A stretch of DNA of 64,000 nucleotides, taken from assembly GCF_000244915.1 (NCBI RefSeq), contig NZ_CM001442.1:2418001-2482000 (forward strand). Direction: 5' to 3'. This document shows, in pieces, positions 27,426-36,616 of the stretch (within the stretch, counting starts at the first letter, position 1; every line of letters begins with the position of its first letter). This DNA comes from Bradyrhizobium sp. WSM471 (lineage in GTDB: Bacteria; Pseudomonadota; Alphaproteobacteria; Rhizobiales; Xanthobacteraceae). Made by a program: the position numbers and the translations under genes. Under the pieces are notes generated by a model, which saw only the letters and a list, made by a program, of their open reading frames with translations, did not search any database and was not told the origin of the DNA.

Positions 27426-28406
27426 TTGGCTAAGCGATTCAAGATCGGCACGCGCAAGAGCGCGATGGCGCTGGCACAGACGGAAGAGATCGCGCGCCGC
27501 CTGACCGCTGCCATGCCCGATCTCGACGTCGAGATCGTCAAGTTCGACACCACGGGCGATCTCGACCAGACCAGCAAGCTGCTGCCCCATGGCGGCAAGG
27601 GCGGTGCCTTCGTGGCGCAGATCCGCGCCGCCGTGCTGTCGGGCGAACTCCAGGCGGCGATGCATTCGCTCAAGGACATGCCCGGCAACGAAGACACGCC
27701 CGGCCTCGTGATCGGCGCCACGCTCTCGCGCGATCCTCCCAACGATGCGCTGGTGCTGCGTGACGGCGTGACGCTGGAGGCGCTGCGCCAATCACGTGGC
27801 AAGGGTTTCAAGATCGGCACCAACGCCGTCCGCCGCGCCGCCTATGCGCGGCGATTGTTTCCCGACGTCGAGATCATCCACTTCCGCGGCGCCGCCGACA
27901 CGCGGGTGCGAAAACTCGACAATGCCGAGAAGCAGCGCCTGCCGGATGGCGGCGCGGTGGGGCCTGCGGATGCGCTCATCATGGCGCGGTCCGGCCTCGA
28001 CCGCGTCGGCCTGTCACAGCGCATCGCCTACGAGTTTACCGCAGCGGAAATGCTCCCGGCAGCGGGGCAGGGCATCGTCGCCGTCGAATGCGCGGCACAG
28101 GACTGGCAGACGCGTCGCATCCTCGCATCGATCGACGATCCCTCCGCGCACGCCTGCGCCGATGCCGAGCGCGAGGTGCTGTGGGTGCTGAACGGCCATT
28201 GCAATTCGCCGGTGGCGGGCTTTTCGACCATCGCCGGCGATCAGATGTCGCTCACCGCGTCCGTGCTCGATCTCTCCGGCAACACCATCATCGAAGCCTT
28301 GCGTTCGGGCCCCGCCAATCGTCCCCGCGAACTCGGCCGTGCGGTGGGACTGGATCTGCTGGCCAAGGGCGCCGCCGAGATCATCGAGCGCAGCCGGCCG
28401 CGGTAA
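27426..28406 (+). CDS. hemC: Hydroxymethylbilane synthase (porphobilinogen deaminase), divergent
   Basis: 326 residues. Key residues of the family are present: FKIGTRKSAMALAQ (Arg, Ser), MHSLKDMP (Lys, Asp), NAVRRAAYARR, FRGAADTRVRKLD, and the dipyrromethane-cofactor Cys at residue 259 in NGHCNSPVAG. Start is TTG with GGGACCAGGG upstream. It polymerises four porphobilinogen units into hydroxymethylbilane. Some usually strict segments differ (GTNAVRR where GTSSLRR is common; LNGHCN for GGC), so it may be a paralogue of the housekeeping enzyme. It is convergent with hemE and follows a GMC oxidoreductase gene, an unusual place. Confidence 0.85.
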   Translation: MAKRFKIGTRKSAMALAQTEEIARRLTAAMPDLDVEIVKFDTTGDLDQTSKLLPHGGKGGAFVAQIRAAVLSGELQAAMHSLKDMPGNEDTPGLVIGATLSRDPPNDALVLRDGVTLEALRQSRGKGFKIGTNAVRRAAYARRLFPDVEIIHFRGAADTRVRKLDNAEKQRLPDGGAVGPADALIMARSGLDRVGLSQRIAYEFTAAEMLPAAGQGIVAVECAAQDWQTRRILASIDDPSAHACADAEREVLWVLNGHCNSPVAGFSTIAGDQMSLTASVLDLSGNTIIEALRSGPANRPRELGRAVGLDLLAKGAAEIIERSRPR

Positions 28407-28610
28407 GTCGGCCGCGTGGCTTGGCATGGGTGCGATGATGACATCATGCGCCTGTTTTGCCCGACGGGTCAAATGTTGGCGCGATCTGATGCGATGACGG
28501 CGCGCCTGATTTCCGTCCGCCCTAAGTCATTGATCGGGCGTGATCTCTCTACTGTGCATGGGGTTGTTTTCGCGTTTTTTGTTTTTCCGCGCTCCCAGGC
28601 ACAAAATAAA

Positions 28611-29645
28611 TCAGCCCCGAACCCGCTTCAGCATCTGCTCGACATGGGCGATCGGCGTTTCCGGCTGGATGCCGTGGCCGAGATTGAAGATGAACCGCCC
28701 TTGCGCGAAATTCGCTAGCGTGTTGTCGACCGCGCGGTCGAGCGCGGCGCCGCCCGTGATCAGCACCAGCGGATCGAGATTGCCCTGAACCGCAACCTTG
28801 CTCTGCACACGCTCGCGGATGAAGGCCGGCTCCGCGGTCCAGTCGATGCTGACCGCGTTGACACCGGTCGCCTCGACGAAACCGGGCAATTGCGCACCGG
28901 CACCGCGCGGAAAGCCGATGATCTTGGCGTCCGGCACCTTGGCGCGCACGCCATCGACGATGCGCCGCGTCGGCTCGACCGACCAGCGCGCAAATTCGGC
29001 GGGCGGCAGCACGCCGGCCCAGGTGTCGAAGATCTGCAAGGCGTTGGCGCCGGCGGCAAGCTGGGTCAGCAGATATTCAATCGAGTTCTCGACCAGCACG
29101 TCGATGATCTCTGCGAACGCCTCCGGATGCCGGTAGGCCATCATCCGCGCCGGCGCCTGGTCGGGCGTACCCTGGCCGGCAACCATGTAGGTCGCCACCG
29201 TCCACGGAGCGCCGCAGAAGCCGATCAGCGCGATCTTGGGATCGAGCGCACCGCGCACGATCTTGAGGGCCTCGAAGACCGGTGCGAGCTTGCCGAAATC
29301 GGCGTGCTTCGCCAGCGTCGCGACCTTGGCGGGATCATCCAGCGGCTCGAGCCGCGGACCTTCGCCGACCTCGAAGCGCACGGAACGTCCGAGCGCATAG
29401 GGGATCACCAGGATGTCGGAGAAGATGATCGCCGCATCGAAGCCGAACCTCCGGATCGGTTGCAGCGTCACCTCGGCGGCAAGCTCGGGGTTGAAGCAGA
29501 GATCGAGGAAGCCGCCGGCCTTGGCGCGCACCTCGCGATATTCCGGCAGGTAACGGCCGGCCTGCCGCATCATCCAGACCGGCGGAATGACCTGCCGCTG
29601 GCCGGAGAGGACGTCGATGAAGGGTTTTGTCGCAGATTGGGGCAC
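28611..29645 (-). CDS. hemE: Uroporphyrinogen decarboxylase
   Basis: 344 residues. Start is GTG 29645 (reads VPQSATKPF) with CAGGA seven bases upstream; longer versions of the frame do not resemble the family. [17 protein letters not shown] is the N-terminal signature; [12 protein letters not shown] has the catalytic Asp; [16 protein letters not shown] is the second signature; [11 protein letters not shown] closes the active site. It converts uroporphyrinogen III to coproporphyrinogen III in heme synthesis. It is convergent with hemC and separated from it by about 200 bases in which I see no gene. Confidence 0.95.
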   Translation of the reverse strand: MPQSATKPFIDVLSGQRQVIPPVWMMRQAGRYLPEYREVRAKAGGFLDLCFNPELAAEVTLQPIRRFGFDAAIIFSDILVIPYALGRSVRFEVGEGPRLEPLDDPAKVATLAKHADFGKLAPVFEALKIVRGALDPKIALIGFCGAPWTVATYMVAGQGTPDQAPARMMAYRHPEAFAEIIDVLVENSIEYLLTQLAAGANALQIFDTWAGVLPPAEFARWSVEPTRRIVDGVRAKVPDAKIIGFPRGAGAQLPGFVEATGVNAVSIDWTAEPAFIRERVQSKVAVQGNLDPLVLITGGAALDRAVDNTLANFAQGRFIFNLGHGIQPETPIAHVEQMLKRVRG

Positions 29646-29694
29646 GAACGGTCCTGAGATGGTTACGGCTCCTGATACACCGCCGTGGCCCTGA

Positions 29695-29970
<276 letters not shown>

Positions 29971-30141
29971 CCGCGGGTGCGCCGGATTCCGATAGGTTTG
30001 CTAAAGCCTTGTTAGCGATGCGCTGATTCCGGCGTCCGTACGACTACGGGAAACCGGGGACATCGTTGCATATTTCTCCCGGCCTTTCAGGTTTCACTAA
30101 CAGAAGCAGCAGAGTTTCCGATCTTCGGAGAATTCTGCCGC

Positions 30142-32046
30142 ATGAGTGCTGTGACCAAAAGAGCCGGATGGAGCCGCCTGCCGCTGCGGGCGGCTGCGTT
30201 CGTCGCGCTGACCTGCGTGGCCATCCTCGGCGTCAGCGGCTGGCGGGAATGGGCGGCCCGCGACGCGGTGCTCAAGAGCGCCGAGGCAGAGATGGCGAAT
30301 GTTGCGCGCTCGTTGACGCAGCATGCCGAGGACAGCCTCGATCTGCTGGATTCAGGCGTCGTCGGCGTCGTCAGCCGGCTGGAGATGGACGGCACCGAGC
30401 CGGCCACGATCGCCAAGCTTCGAACCCTGCTGGAGGCGCGCAAGAAGGCGATAGAGCGCATCCACAACCTCGCCATCATCGACGACCACGGCAACTGGTT
30501 GACCTCGCCCGGCACGATCGGCTCGACGCTCAACGACGACGCGTTCTTCCGTTATCACCAGCTCTCGCCGAAACGGGAGCCCCATGTCGGCCGGCCCGTG
30601 AAGAGCCTGCTCGACGGCGAGTGGGTCGTCACCCTGTCGCGCCGTTTCAACAAGCCGGACGGCAGCTTCGGCGGCGTGGTGCTCGCGACCATCAGCTCGG
30701 GATATCTCTCGCATTTCTACGAACAGTTCGAGATCGGCCGCAACAGCTCGGTGGCGTTGACACACGGCGACGGCCTGATCATCGCGCGCTACCCGAGCAA
30801 TGAGAAATTCATCGGCCGCAGCGTTGCCAATACGCCGCTGTTCCGCGACGCCGCCCTGCAGCGGCCGGGTGGCGTCTATCATTTCAAGTCGCCGCTCGAC
30901 GGCGCCGAACGCGTCAGCTTCTTCAAGCGCTCTGGCCGTTATCCGCTGATCCTGCTTGCAACCGTCGACAAGGACGAACTGCTGGCGCCTTGGCGTGCTG
31001 CGGCGATCTCTCGCATGCTCTACGTGCTCGCGCTGGTCATGCTGCTCGCGATCATCGGTGCTGTGCTGGTGCGGCAGTTGCAGCGGGGCCAGAGTATGGC
31101 GGCCGCGCTGGTCGAGAAGGAAGCGCATTTCCGACTGCTTGCCGAAGGCTCCAGCGACATGGTGACGCGTATCGGGCTCGACGAGCGGCTGCGCTATGTC
31201 TCGCCGTCGTCGATTGGCGTCGTCGGCTGGCGCGCCAATCAGCTGATCGGTACCCTCGCGCTCGCCGGCGTTCACGCCGACGACCGGCCGCAGGTCCAGG
31301 CTCTCGTCGATGCCATGAAGCGCGGCGAGAAGGAGGAGGTGCGCGTCACCTATCGCAACGCGCACCGGCAGAATGCCGAAGTCTGGCTCGAATCGACCAT
31401 GCGGGTGACCCGCAAGGAGAATGGCAGCGTCGACGGCGTGGTCGCGATCTCGCGCGACATCACCGAGCAGAAGAAGCTCGAGACCCGGCTCGAAACGCTC
31501 GCGATCGAGGACAGCCTCACCGGGCTTGCCAATCGCCGCCGCTTCGATGAACGATTGAAGGAGGAGTGGGCGCGTGCCTATCGCGAGCGCTCCAGCCTCT
31601 CTTTGCTGATGATCGACGTCGATCACTTCAAGTCGTACAACGACGAATACGGCCATCCCGCGGGCGATGCCTGCCTCCGGCAGGTGGCGCAGATCATCGC
31701 CGCCGAGATGCATCGTTCCGGCGATCTGGCGGCGCGTTACGGCGGTGAGGAGTTCGCCATGCTGCTGCCGAACACCGACGCTGCCGGCTGCGCCCTGATC
31801 GGCGACCGGATCCGACGGGCGATCCGCGATGCGGGCCTCGTCCACACCAGCAACCATGCGGCCGGCTGCGTGACCGCTTCGCTCGGCGGTGCTGCGTGCC
31901 GGCCGGCGCTGGAGCGCACGGCCGGCGTGGTCTCGCTGATCGAGGCCGCCGACCAGGCGCTCTATGCCGCCAAGGAGGCCGGGCGCAACCGGCTGATGAT
32001 GTCGGGCGAGGTGAGCAACCTCCTGCTCAAGGCGTCCGGTCAGTAG
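30142..32046 (+). CDS. Diguanylate cyclase with periplasmic cache and PAS domains
   Basis: 634 residues. A first membrane helix (RAAAFVALTCVAILGVSGW) is followed by a periplasmic double-cache (PDC) region to about residue 285, a second helix (MLYVLALVMLLAIIGAVLV), a PAS domain (about 325-450) and a GGDEF domain with the active motif RYGGEEFAMLL near residue 533. No inhibitory I-site (RxxD) was obvious five residues before the motif. It should sense an extracellular small molecule and make c-di-GMP. No EAL domain is attached. Confidence 0.92.
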   Translation: MSAVTKRAGWSRLPLRAAAFVALTCVAILGVSGWREWAARDAVLKSAEAEMANVARSLTQHAEDSLDLLDSGVVGVVSRLEMDGTEPATIAKLRTLLEARKKAIERIHNLAIIDDHGNWLTSPGTIGSTLNDDAFFRYHQLSPKREPHVGRPVKSLLDGEWVVTLSRRFNKPDGSFGGVVLATISSGYLSHFYEQFEIGRNSSVALTHGDGLIIARYPSNEKFIGRSVANTPLFRDAALQRPGGVYHFKSPLDGAERVSFFKRSGRYPLILLATVDKDELLAPWRAAAISRMLYVLALVMLLAIIGAVLVRQLQRGQSMAAALVEKEAHFRLLAEGSSDMVTRIGLDERLRYVSPSSIGVVGWRANQLIGTLALAGVHADDRPQVQALVDAMKRGEKEEVRVTYRNAHRQNAEVWLESTMRVTRKENGSVDGVVAISRDITEQKKLETRLETLAIEDSLTGLANRRRFDERLKEEWARAYRERSSLSLLMIDVDHFKSYNDEYGHPAGDACLRQVAQIIAAEMHRSGDLAARYGGEEFAMLLPNTDAAGCALIGDRIRRAIRDAGLVHTSNHAAGCVTASLGGAACRPALERTAGVVSLIEAADQALYAAKEAGRNRLMMSGEVSNLLLKASGQ

Positions 32047-32048
32047 CC

Positions 32049-32267
32049 TCAATAATGCGGGGGGCGCTCATTGGCGGCTCCCGGCGCATTCGCCTCGGCC
32101 TCCTGCAGCCGCTCGCCGAGCTCTGCGATTCTCCGCGTCAGCGCGTCGATCTGCTTCCACTGCGCGGTGATGGTCTGGTTCAGCGTCTCGATCGCGTCGT
32201 CCTGATAGGCGAGGCGGGTCTCCAGCGTGTCGATGCGCTCGCCGAGCGTCTTGATCTCATTCGTCAC
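32049..32267 (-). CDS. slyX: SlyX family protein
   Basis: 72 residues from GTG 32267. A coiled coil (TLETRLAYQDDAIETLNQT, then QWKQIDALTRRIAELGERL) with the C-terminal PPHY typical of SlyX. The function of the family is not known. Its start overlaps the end of trhO by 11 bases (shared GTGACGAATGA), so the two are probably translationally coupled. Confidence 0.9.
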   Translation of the reverse strand: MTNEIKTLGERIDTLETRLAYQDDAIETLNQTITAQWKQIDALTRRIAELGERLQEAEANAPGAANERPPHY

Positions 32268-33039
32268 GTGCCGCGTCCTTGTCCCGTTCTCGCGAGCCAG
32301 GTTCTCGTAATCCAAATTCTTGCAAACCATGGCCGAGCGCGACGCGCTCGTCGAACACGAAGCATTCGCCGCGCCAGCGACTCTGAGCCTCGGGCACCTC
32401 TTCCAGATATTTGAGAATGCCGCCCTTGAGGTGATAGACCTCGGCAAAGCCGCGCGCGAGCAGGTGCGCGCTCGCCTTCTCGCACCGGATGCCGCCGGTA
32501 CAGAACATCGCGATTTTGCGGTGTTTGGCGGAATCGAGCTGGTCGGCCGCAAAATCCTTGAACTGACCAAAACTCCTGATGCCTGGATCGAGCGCGCCCT
32601 CGAACGTTCCCATCGCCACCTCGAAGGCGTTCCTGGTGTCGAGCACCAGCGTGTCGGGCGCCGCGATGAGCGCGTTCCATTCGGCCGCATCGACATAGAT
32701 ACCGACCTGCCGCGTCGGATCGGCGGCTTCGTCGCCGAGCGTGACGATCTCCTTCTTCAGCCGCACCTTGAGCCGGCCGAATGGCATCGTCTCGGCGGTC
32801 GAGAACTTCAGTTCGAGATTGTTCAACCTACCGCCGAACATATCGCCGTGCGCGAGCTCATGGGCGAGCGCGTCGATCGCCTCGCCCGGGCCCGCGACCG
32901 TGCCGTTGATGCCCTCCTGCGCGAGCAGCACGCTGCCCTTCAGCGCCAGGCCGGCGCAGAACGCGCGCAGCGGCTCGCGCAGCTCGCGGTAATCGGGCAG
33001 GGCGGCGAATTGGTAGAAGGCGGCGACCTTGTAAATCAT
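32257..33039 (-). CDS. trhO: tRNA uridine(34) hydroxylase, rhodanese fold
   Basis: 260 residues from ATG 33039. The N-terminal half (YKVAAFYQFAALPDYRELRE, then KGSVLLAQEGINGTVAGP) and a C-terminal rhodanese domain with VLDTRNAFEVAMG and the loop FCTGGIRCEKA (Cys180 and Cys186) match the TrhO/YceA family. The enzyme hydroxylates U34 of certain tRNAs using oxygen. slyX overlaps its 3' end. Confidence 0.93.
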   Translation of the reverse strand: MIYKVAAFYQFAALPDYRELREPLRAFCAGLALKGSVLLAQEGINGTVAGPGEAIDALAHELAHGDMFGGRLNNLELKFSTAETMPFGRLKVRLKKEIVTLGDEAADPTRQVGIYVDAAEWNALIAAPDTLVLDTRNAFEVAMGTFEGALDPGIRSFGQFKDFAADQLDSAKHRKIAMFCTGGIRCEKASAHLLARGFAEVYHLKGGILKYLEEVPEAQSRWRGECFVFDERVALGHGLQEFGLREPGSRERDKDAARDE

Positions 33040-33224
33040 GGCGCCCGTTTAGCAGGCGCAGCCCGCCCGGAAAACCCGCAAGGAGCAGCTCTATTCCCAA
33101 CGGATGGCAGCCATTTCCCTGGCATGCCAGCATTGCCCCGGCGGGCCGGAATGTGTCATGTAGGCCCGGCTTTTTCCGAAACGACACGCCATCCGCGCCA
33201 GACGCCAATGAGAGCAAGAATTCG

Positions 33225-34811
33225 ATGAGAAACTTCCATTTCCCCGGCAGGTCCACGGTCCACGCCACCAACGCGATGGTGGCGACCTCGCATCCGCAGG
33301 CGTCGCTCGCCGCGATCGAGGTGCTGCGCGAGGGCGGCACGGCGGTGGACGCGGCCGTCGCGGGCTCGGCCATTCTCGGGGTGATCGAGCCGCAATCGAC
33401 CGGCATCGGCGGCGACTGCTTTGCGCTGATCCAGCCGCGCGGCGAGGGCAAGATCATCGCCTATAACGGCTCCGGCCGCGCCCCGAAGGCGGCGAACGCC
33501 GACTGGTATCTCGAACGCAAGATCAACTCCGTGCCGCTGACCTCCGCGCATGCGGTCTCGATCCCCGGCGTGATCGACGCCTTTGCGACCGTTTTGCGCG
33601 ATCACGGCAAGTTCGGCTTCGACCGGCTGCTTCAGCCCGCGATCAAGGCCGCCGAGGAAGGCTACGTCGTTGCCCCCCGCATCGCCTTCGACTGGAAGAA
33701 CCAGTTCGAGAAGCTGAAGGCCGGCACCAACACGGAGCGCTATCTGCTGCCGGACGGCAAGCCGCCGGTGGCCGGCGACGTCATTCGCCAGGCCGAGCTC
33801 GGCAAGACGCTGCGGGCGATCGCCAAGGACGGCCGCGACGCCTTCTACAAGGGCCCGATCGCGGAAGACATGGTGGAGACCCTGCGCGGAATCGGCGGCC
33901 TGCACACGCTCGACGATTTCGCCGCGCATACCACCGAGACGACGACGCCGATCGGCACCATGTACAAGGGCTATGACGTCTGGCAGTGCCCGCCGAACGG
34001 ACCCGGCCTCACCATGCTGCTGATGTTGAACATCCTGTCGCGGTTCGACCTGACGAAATACGCGCCGCTCAGCGTCGAGCGTTTCCACCTCGAAGCCGAG
34101 GCCGCGCGCATCGCCTACATGCATCGCGAGCTGCATGTCGCCGATCCCGAGCATATGCAGGTCGAGGTCGCCAGGATCCTCGCCAAGGAATACTGCAACG
34201 AGCACATCGACAAGATCCGCATGGACGGCATGCTCGACCTGCCGAACGTCGCGCCACCGATGAACCCCTCGACCATCTACATCACCGTCGTGGACAAGGA
34301 CCGCAACGTCTGCTCGTTCATCAACTCGGTCGCGCATTCCTTCGGCTCGGCGATCGTCTCGAACAAGACCGGCGTTTTGCTCCAGAACCGCGCCGGTGGC
34401 TTCCGCATTCAGCCCGGCCACCCCAATTGCATCGCCGGCGGCAAGCGTCCGCTGCACACGATCATGCCGAGCCTGCTCACCAAGGGCGGGCGTTCCGTGA
34501 TGCCGTTTGCGGTGATGGGCGGACAGTATCAGCCGGTTGGCCAGACTCATGTGGTGACCAACATTCTCGATTACGGCTGCGACGTGCAGGAGGCGATCGA
34601 TATGCCGCGCGGCCTGCATTACGAAGGCCAGTACCAGCTCGAGGACAGCGTGCCGGCCGATATCGTCGAAGGCCTGAAGAAGCTCGGTCACAAGACCGCC
34701 AGCGTCGTCGGTCCGCTCGGCGGCGCGCAGGCGATCTGGATCGACTGGGACAAGGGCACGCTCACCGGCGGTTCCGATCCGCGCAAGGACGGTTGCGCGC
34801 TGGGATACTGA
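33225..34811 (+). CDS. ggt: Gamma-glutamyltransferase family protein
   Basis: 528 residues from ATG 33225. The Ntn-hydrolase features are visible: GTAVDAAVAGSAILGVIEPQ and STGIGGDCFALIQ at the start, the self-processing Thr in PSTIYITVVDKDRN that would begin the small subunit, and a C-terminal NILDYGCDVQEAIDMPR. There is no signal peptide, unlike classical periplasmic Ggt, so it may act in the cytoplasm on gamma-glutamyl or acyl-amide compounds. It lies upstream of a molybdenum oxidase cluster but a terminator separates them. Confidence 0.9.
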   Translation: MRNFHFPGRSTVHATNAMVATSHPQASLAAIEVLREGGTAVDAAVAGSAILGVIEPQSTGIGGDCFALIQPRGEGKIIAYNGSGRAPKAANADWYLERKINSVPLTSAHAVSIPGVIDAFATVLRDHGKFGFDRLLQPAIKAAEEGYVVAPRIAFDWKNQFEKLKAGTNTERYLLPDGKPPVAGDVIRQAELGKTLRAIAKDGRDAFYKGPIAEDMVETLRGIGGLHTLDDFAAHTTETTTPIGTMYKGYDVWQCPPNGPGLTMLLMLNILSRFDLTKYAPLSVERFHLEAEAARIAYMHRELHVADPEHMQVEVARILAKEYCNEHIDKIRMDGMLDLPNVAPPMNPSTIYITVVDKDRNVCSFINSVAHSFGSAIVSNKTGVLLQNRAGGFRIQPGHPNCIAGGKRPLHTIMPSLLTKGGRSVMPFAVMGGQYQPVGQTHVVTNILDYGCDVQEAIDMPRGLHYEGQYQLEDSVPADIVEGLKKLGHKTASVVGPLGGAQAIWIDWDKGTLTGGSDPRKDGCALGY

Positions 34812-34857
34812 TCGCCGCGTGCGGGGTTCCCCGCGCAAGATCAGGAAAAGTTGACGA

Positions 34858-34887
34858 AGGGCGGCGCGGCATTTGCTGCGTCGCCCT
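34858..34887 (+). terminator. Rho-independent terminator after ggt
   Basis: AGGGCGGCGCGGC and GCTGCGTCGCCCT pair across an ATTT loop (with G-U wobbles) and are followed by TTGTCGTT. Confidence 0.65.
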
Positions 34888-34978
34888 TTGTCGTTCGGAA
34901 CGGAGTTCATTGCTTCAGGTTAAGGGCCGATGAGCGGTGCCGGCGTGCGCTGCTTGCTCGAAGCGGCGGAGGCCCTCC

Positions 34979-35593
34979 ATGTCCGAAAAGCCAGGTTCCG
35001 GACCATCCGGATTCGATCGGCGCGCCTTCATGGCGGGCGCCGCCGGCAGTGCGCTGGTCCCTATGACCGCGCGTGCGGCCGCGCAGGATGCGAGCGTGTC
35101 GACCGCCCAGGATCCGGCACTTCCTGTCGATGTCACGCTGCGGGTCAATGGCAAGGACAAGCGCCTGCGCATCGACGCGCGCACGACGGTGCTCGACGCG
35201 CTGCGGGAGCATCTCAAGCTCACCGGCAGCAAAAAGGGCTGCGACCACGGCCAATGTGGTGCCTGCACGGTCCTGATCGACGACCGGCGCGTGGTGTCGT
35301 GTCTGACGCTCGCGCTCGCGGCCGAGGGGCAGGAAATCACGACGATCGAAGGCCTTGCCACCGACGATCATTTGCATCCGATGCAGCAGGCCTTCGTCGA
35401 CAACGACGCGTTTCAATGCGGCTATTGTACGCCGGGCCAGATCATGTCCGCCGTGGCCTGCGTCAAGGAGGGACACGCGGGCAGCGAGGCCGATATCCGC
35501 GAATACATGAGCGGCAACATCTGCCGCTGCGCCGCCTATCCCAACATCGTCGCCGCCGTGAAGCAGGCGGCGCCCGAGATCATGAAAGGCTAG
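34979..35593 (+). CDS. paoA: Aldehyde oxidoreductase, [2Fe-2S] subunit (PaoA-like), Tat-exported
   Basis: 204 residues from ATG 34979. A Tat leader is present: FDRRAFMAGAAGSALVP with twin Arg. Two [2Fe-2S] sites follow: KKGCDHGQCGACTVLIDD plus a fourth Cys in VVSCLTL, and FQCGYCTPGQIM with ICRCAAYPNI. This is the iron-sulfur subunit of xanthine oxidase-family enzymes. It starts an operon of three genes with tiny gaps (4 and 2 bases). The family resembles E. coli PaoABC (YagTSR), a periplasmic aldehyde oxidase. Confidence 0.9.
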   Translation: MSEKPGSGPSGFDRRAFMAGAAGSALVPMTARAAAQDASVSTAQDPALPVDVTLRVNGKDKRLRIDARTTVLDALREHLKLTGSKKGCDHGQCGACTVLIDDRRVVSCLTLALAAEGQEITTIEGLATDDHLHPMQQAFVDNDAFQCGYCTPGQIMSAVACVKEGHAGSEADIREYMSGNICRCAAYPNIVAAVKQAAPEIMKG

Positions 35594-35597
35594 GGGC

Positions 35598-36614
35598 ATG
35601 CGATCGTTTTCGTATCAAAGGGCAACAGACCCTGACATGGCCGTGCAGGCGCTCAGCGCTGCCGCGGCTGCGAACAATCCGCTGACCAAGGCTACGGCGC
35701 AGCCGCTCGCGGGCGGCACCACGCTGATCGACCTGATGAAGCTGGACGTGATGCGGCCCGCCGCGATCGTCGATATCAATCCGCTGGCGCGCAGCTGGTC
35801 GGCGATCGAGCCCGGCAGTGACGGCTTGCGGCTCGGCGCGCTCGCCAAGATGTCCGACGTGGCCGCCCATGCCGAGATCCAGCGCAATTATCCGGTGATC
35901 GCGAATTCCCTGAAGCTCGCCGCCAGCGCCCAGCTGCGCAACATGGCGACGCTCGGCGGCAACGTGATGCAGCGAACGCGTTGCGGCTATTTCCGCGACG
36001 TCTCTTATGAGAATTGCAACAAACGCAATCCCGGCTCGGGCTGTGCCGCCATGGACGGCGTCAATCGTATGCATGCGGTGCTAGGTACGTCCGATCAGTG
36101 CATCGCCACCTATCCCGGCGATTTTGCCCAGGCATTGATCGCGCTCGATGCGATGATCGAGATCAACGGCAGGTCCGGCACGCGCAACCTGCCGTTCGCA
36201 GAGTTGCACAAGTCGCCCGGCAGGACGCCTGACATCGAGACGACGCTTCGGCCCGGTGAGCTGATCTCTGCGTTCTCCGTTCACGGCCGCTGGCCGCGCT
36301 CGGTGTATCTCAAGGCGCGCGACCGTCAGTCCTACGAGTTCGCGCTGTCGTCGGCTGCGGTCGCGCTCGACGTGCAGGATGGCACGATCAGGGACGCGCG
36401 TGTCGCGCTCGGCGGCGTTGCCACCGTGCCGTGGCGAGCGCGCGAGGCGGAAGCGCTGCTGAAGGGACAGACATTCGACGATGGTCTGGCGCAACGCGTG
36501 GCCGACGTCGCGTTTGCCGACGCCAGGGGCCGCCAGCACAACAGCTTCAAGATCGCGCTCGGCAAGCGCGTGGTGGCGCGCGCGCTCCAGCAGGCCGTAA
36601 CGATGGAGATCTGA
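35598..36614 (+). CDS. paoB: Aldehyde oxidoreductase, FAD subunit (PaoB-like)
   Basis: 338 residues. PLAGGTTLIDLMKLDVMRP is the FAD pyrophosphate-binding motif and LRNMATLGGNVMQRTRC the second. Extra cysteines in the RCGYFRDVSYENCNK region and in GSGCAAM match the [4Fe-4S] insertion of the PaoB subgroup and are absent from ordinary xanthine dehydrogenase FAD subunits. It would pass electrons from the molybdenum centre to an acceptor. No Tat leader is seen, so it is presumably carried out of the cell as a complex with the exported PaoA subunit. Confidence 0.9.
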   Translation: MRSFSYQRATDPDMAVQALSAAAAANNPLTKATAQPLAGGTTLIDLMKLDVMRPAAIVDINPLARSWSAIEPGSDGLRLGALAKMSDVAAHAEIQRNYPVIANSLKLAASAQLRNMATLGGNVMQRTRCGYFRDVSYENCNKRNPGSGCAAMDGVNRMHAVLGTSDQCIATYPGDFAQALIALDAMIEINGRSGTRNLPFAELHKSPGRTPDIETTLRPGELISAFSVHGRWPRSVYLKARDRQSYEFALSSAAVALDVQDGTIRDARVALGGVATVPWRAREAEALLKGQTFDDGLAQRVADVAFADARGRQHNSFKIALGKRVVARALQQAVTMEI

Positions 36615-36616
36615 TC

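Noticed and set aside
30352..32052. Antisense frame of 566 residues over the diguanylate cyclase gene
   Set aside because: The plus strand has PAS and GGEEF motifs; the antisense product has none.
33156..34910. Antisense frame of 584 residues over ggt
   Set aside because: Shadow; the plus-strand product carries the catalytic Thr and family motifs.
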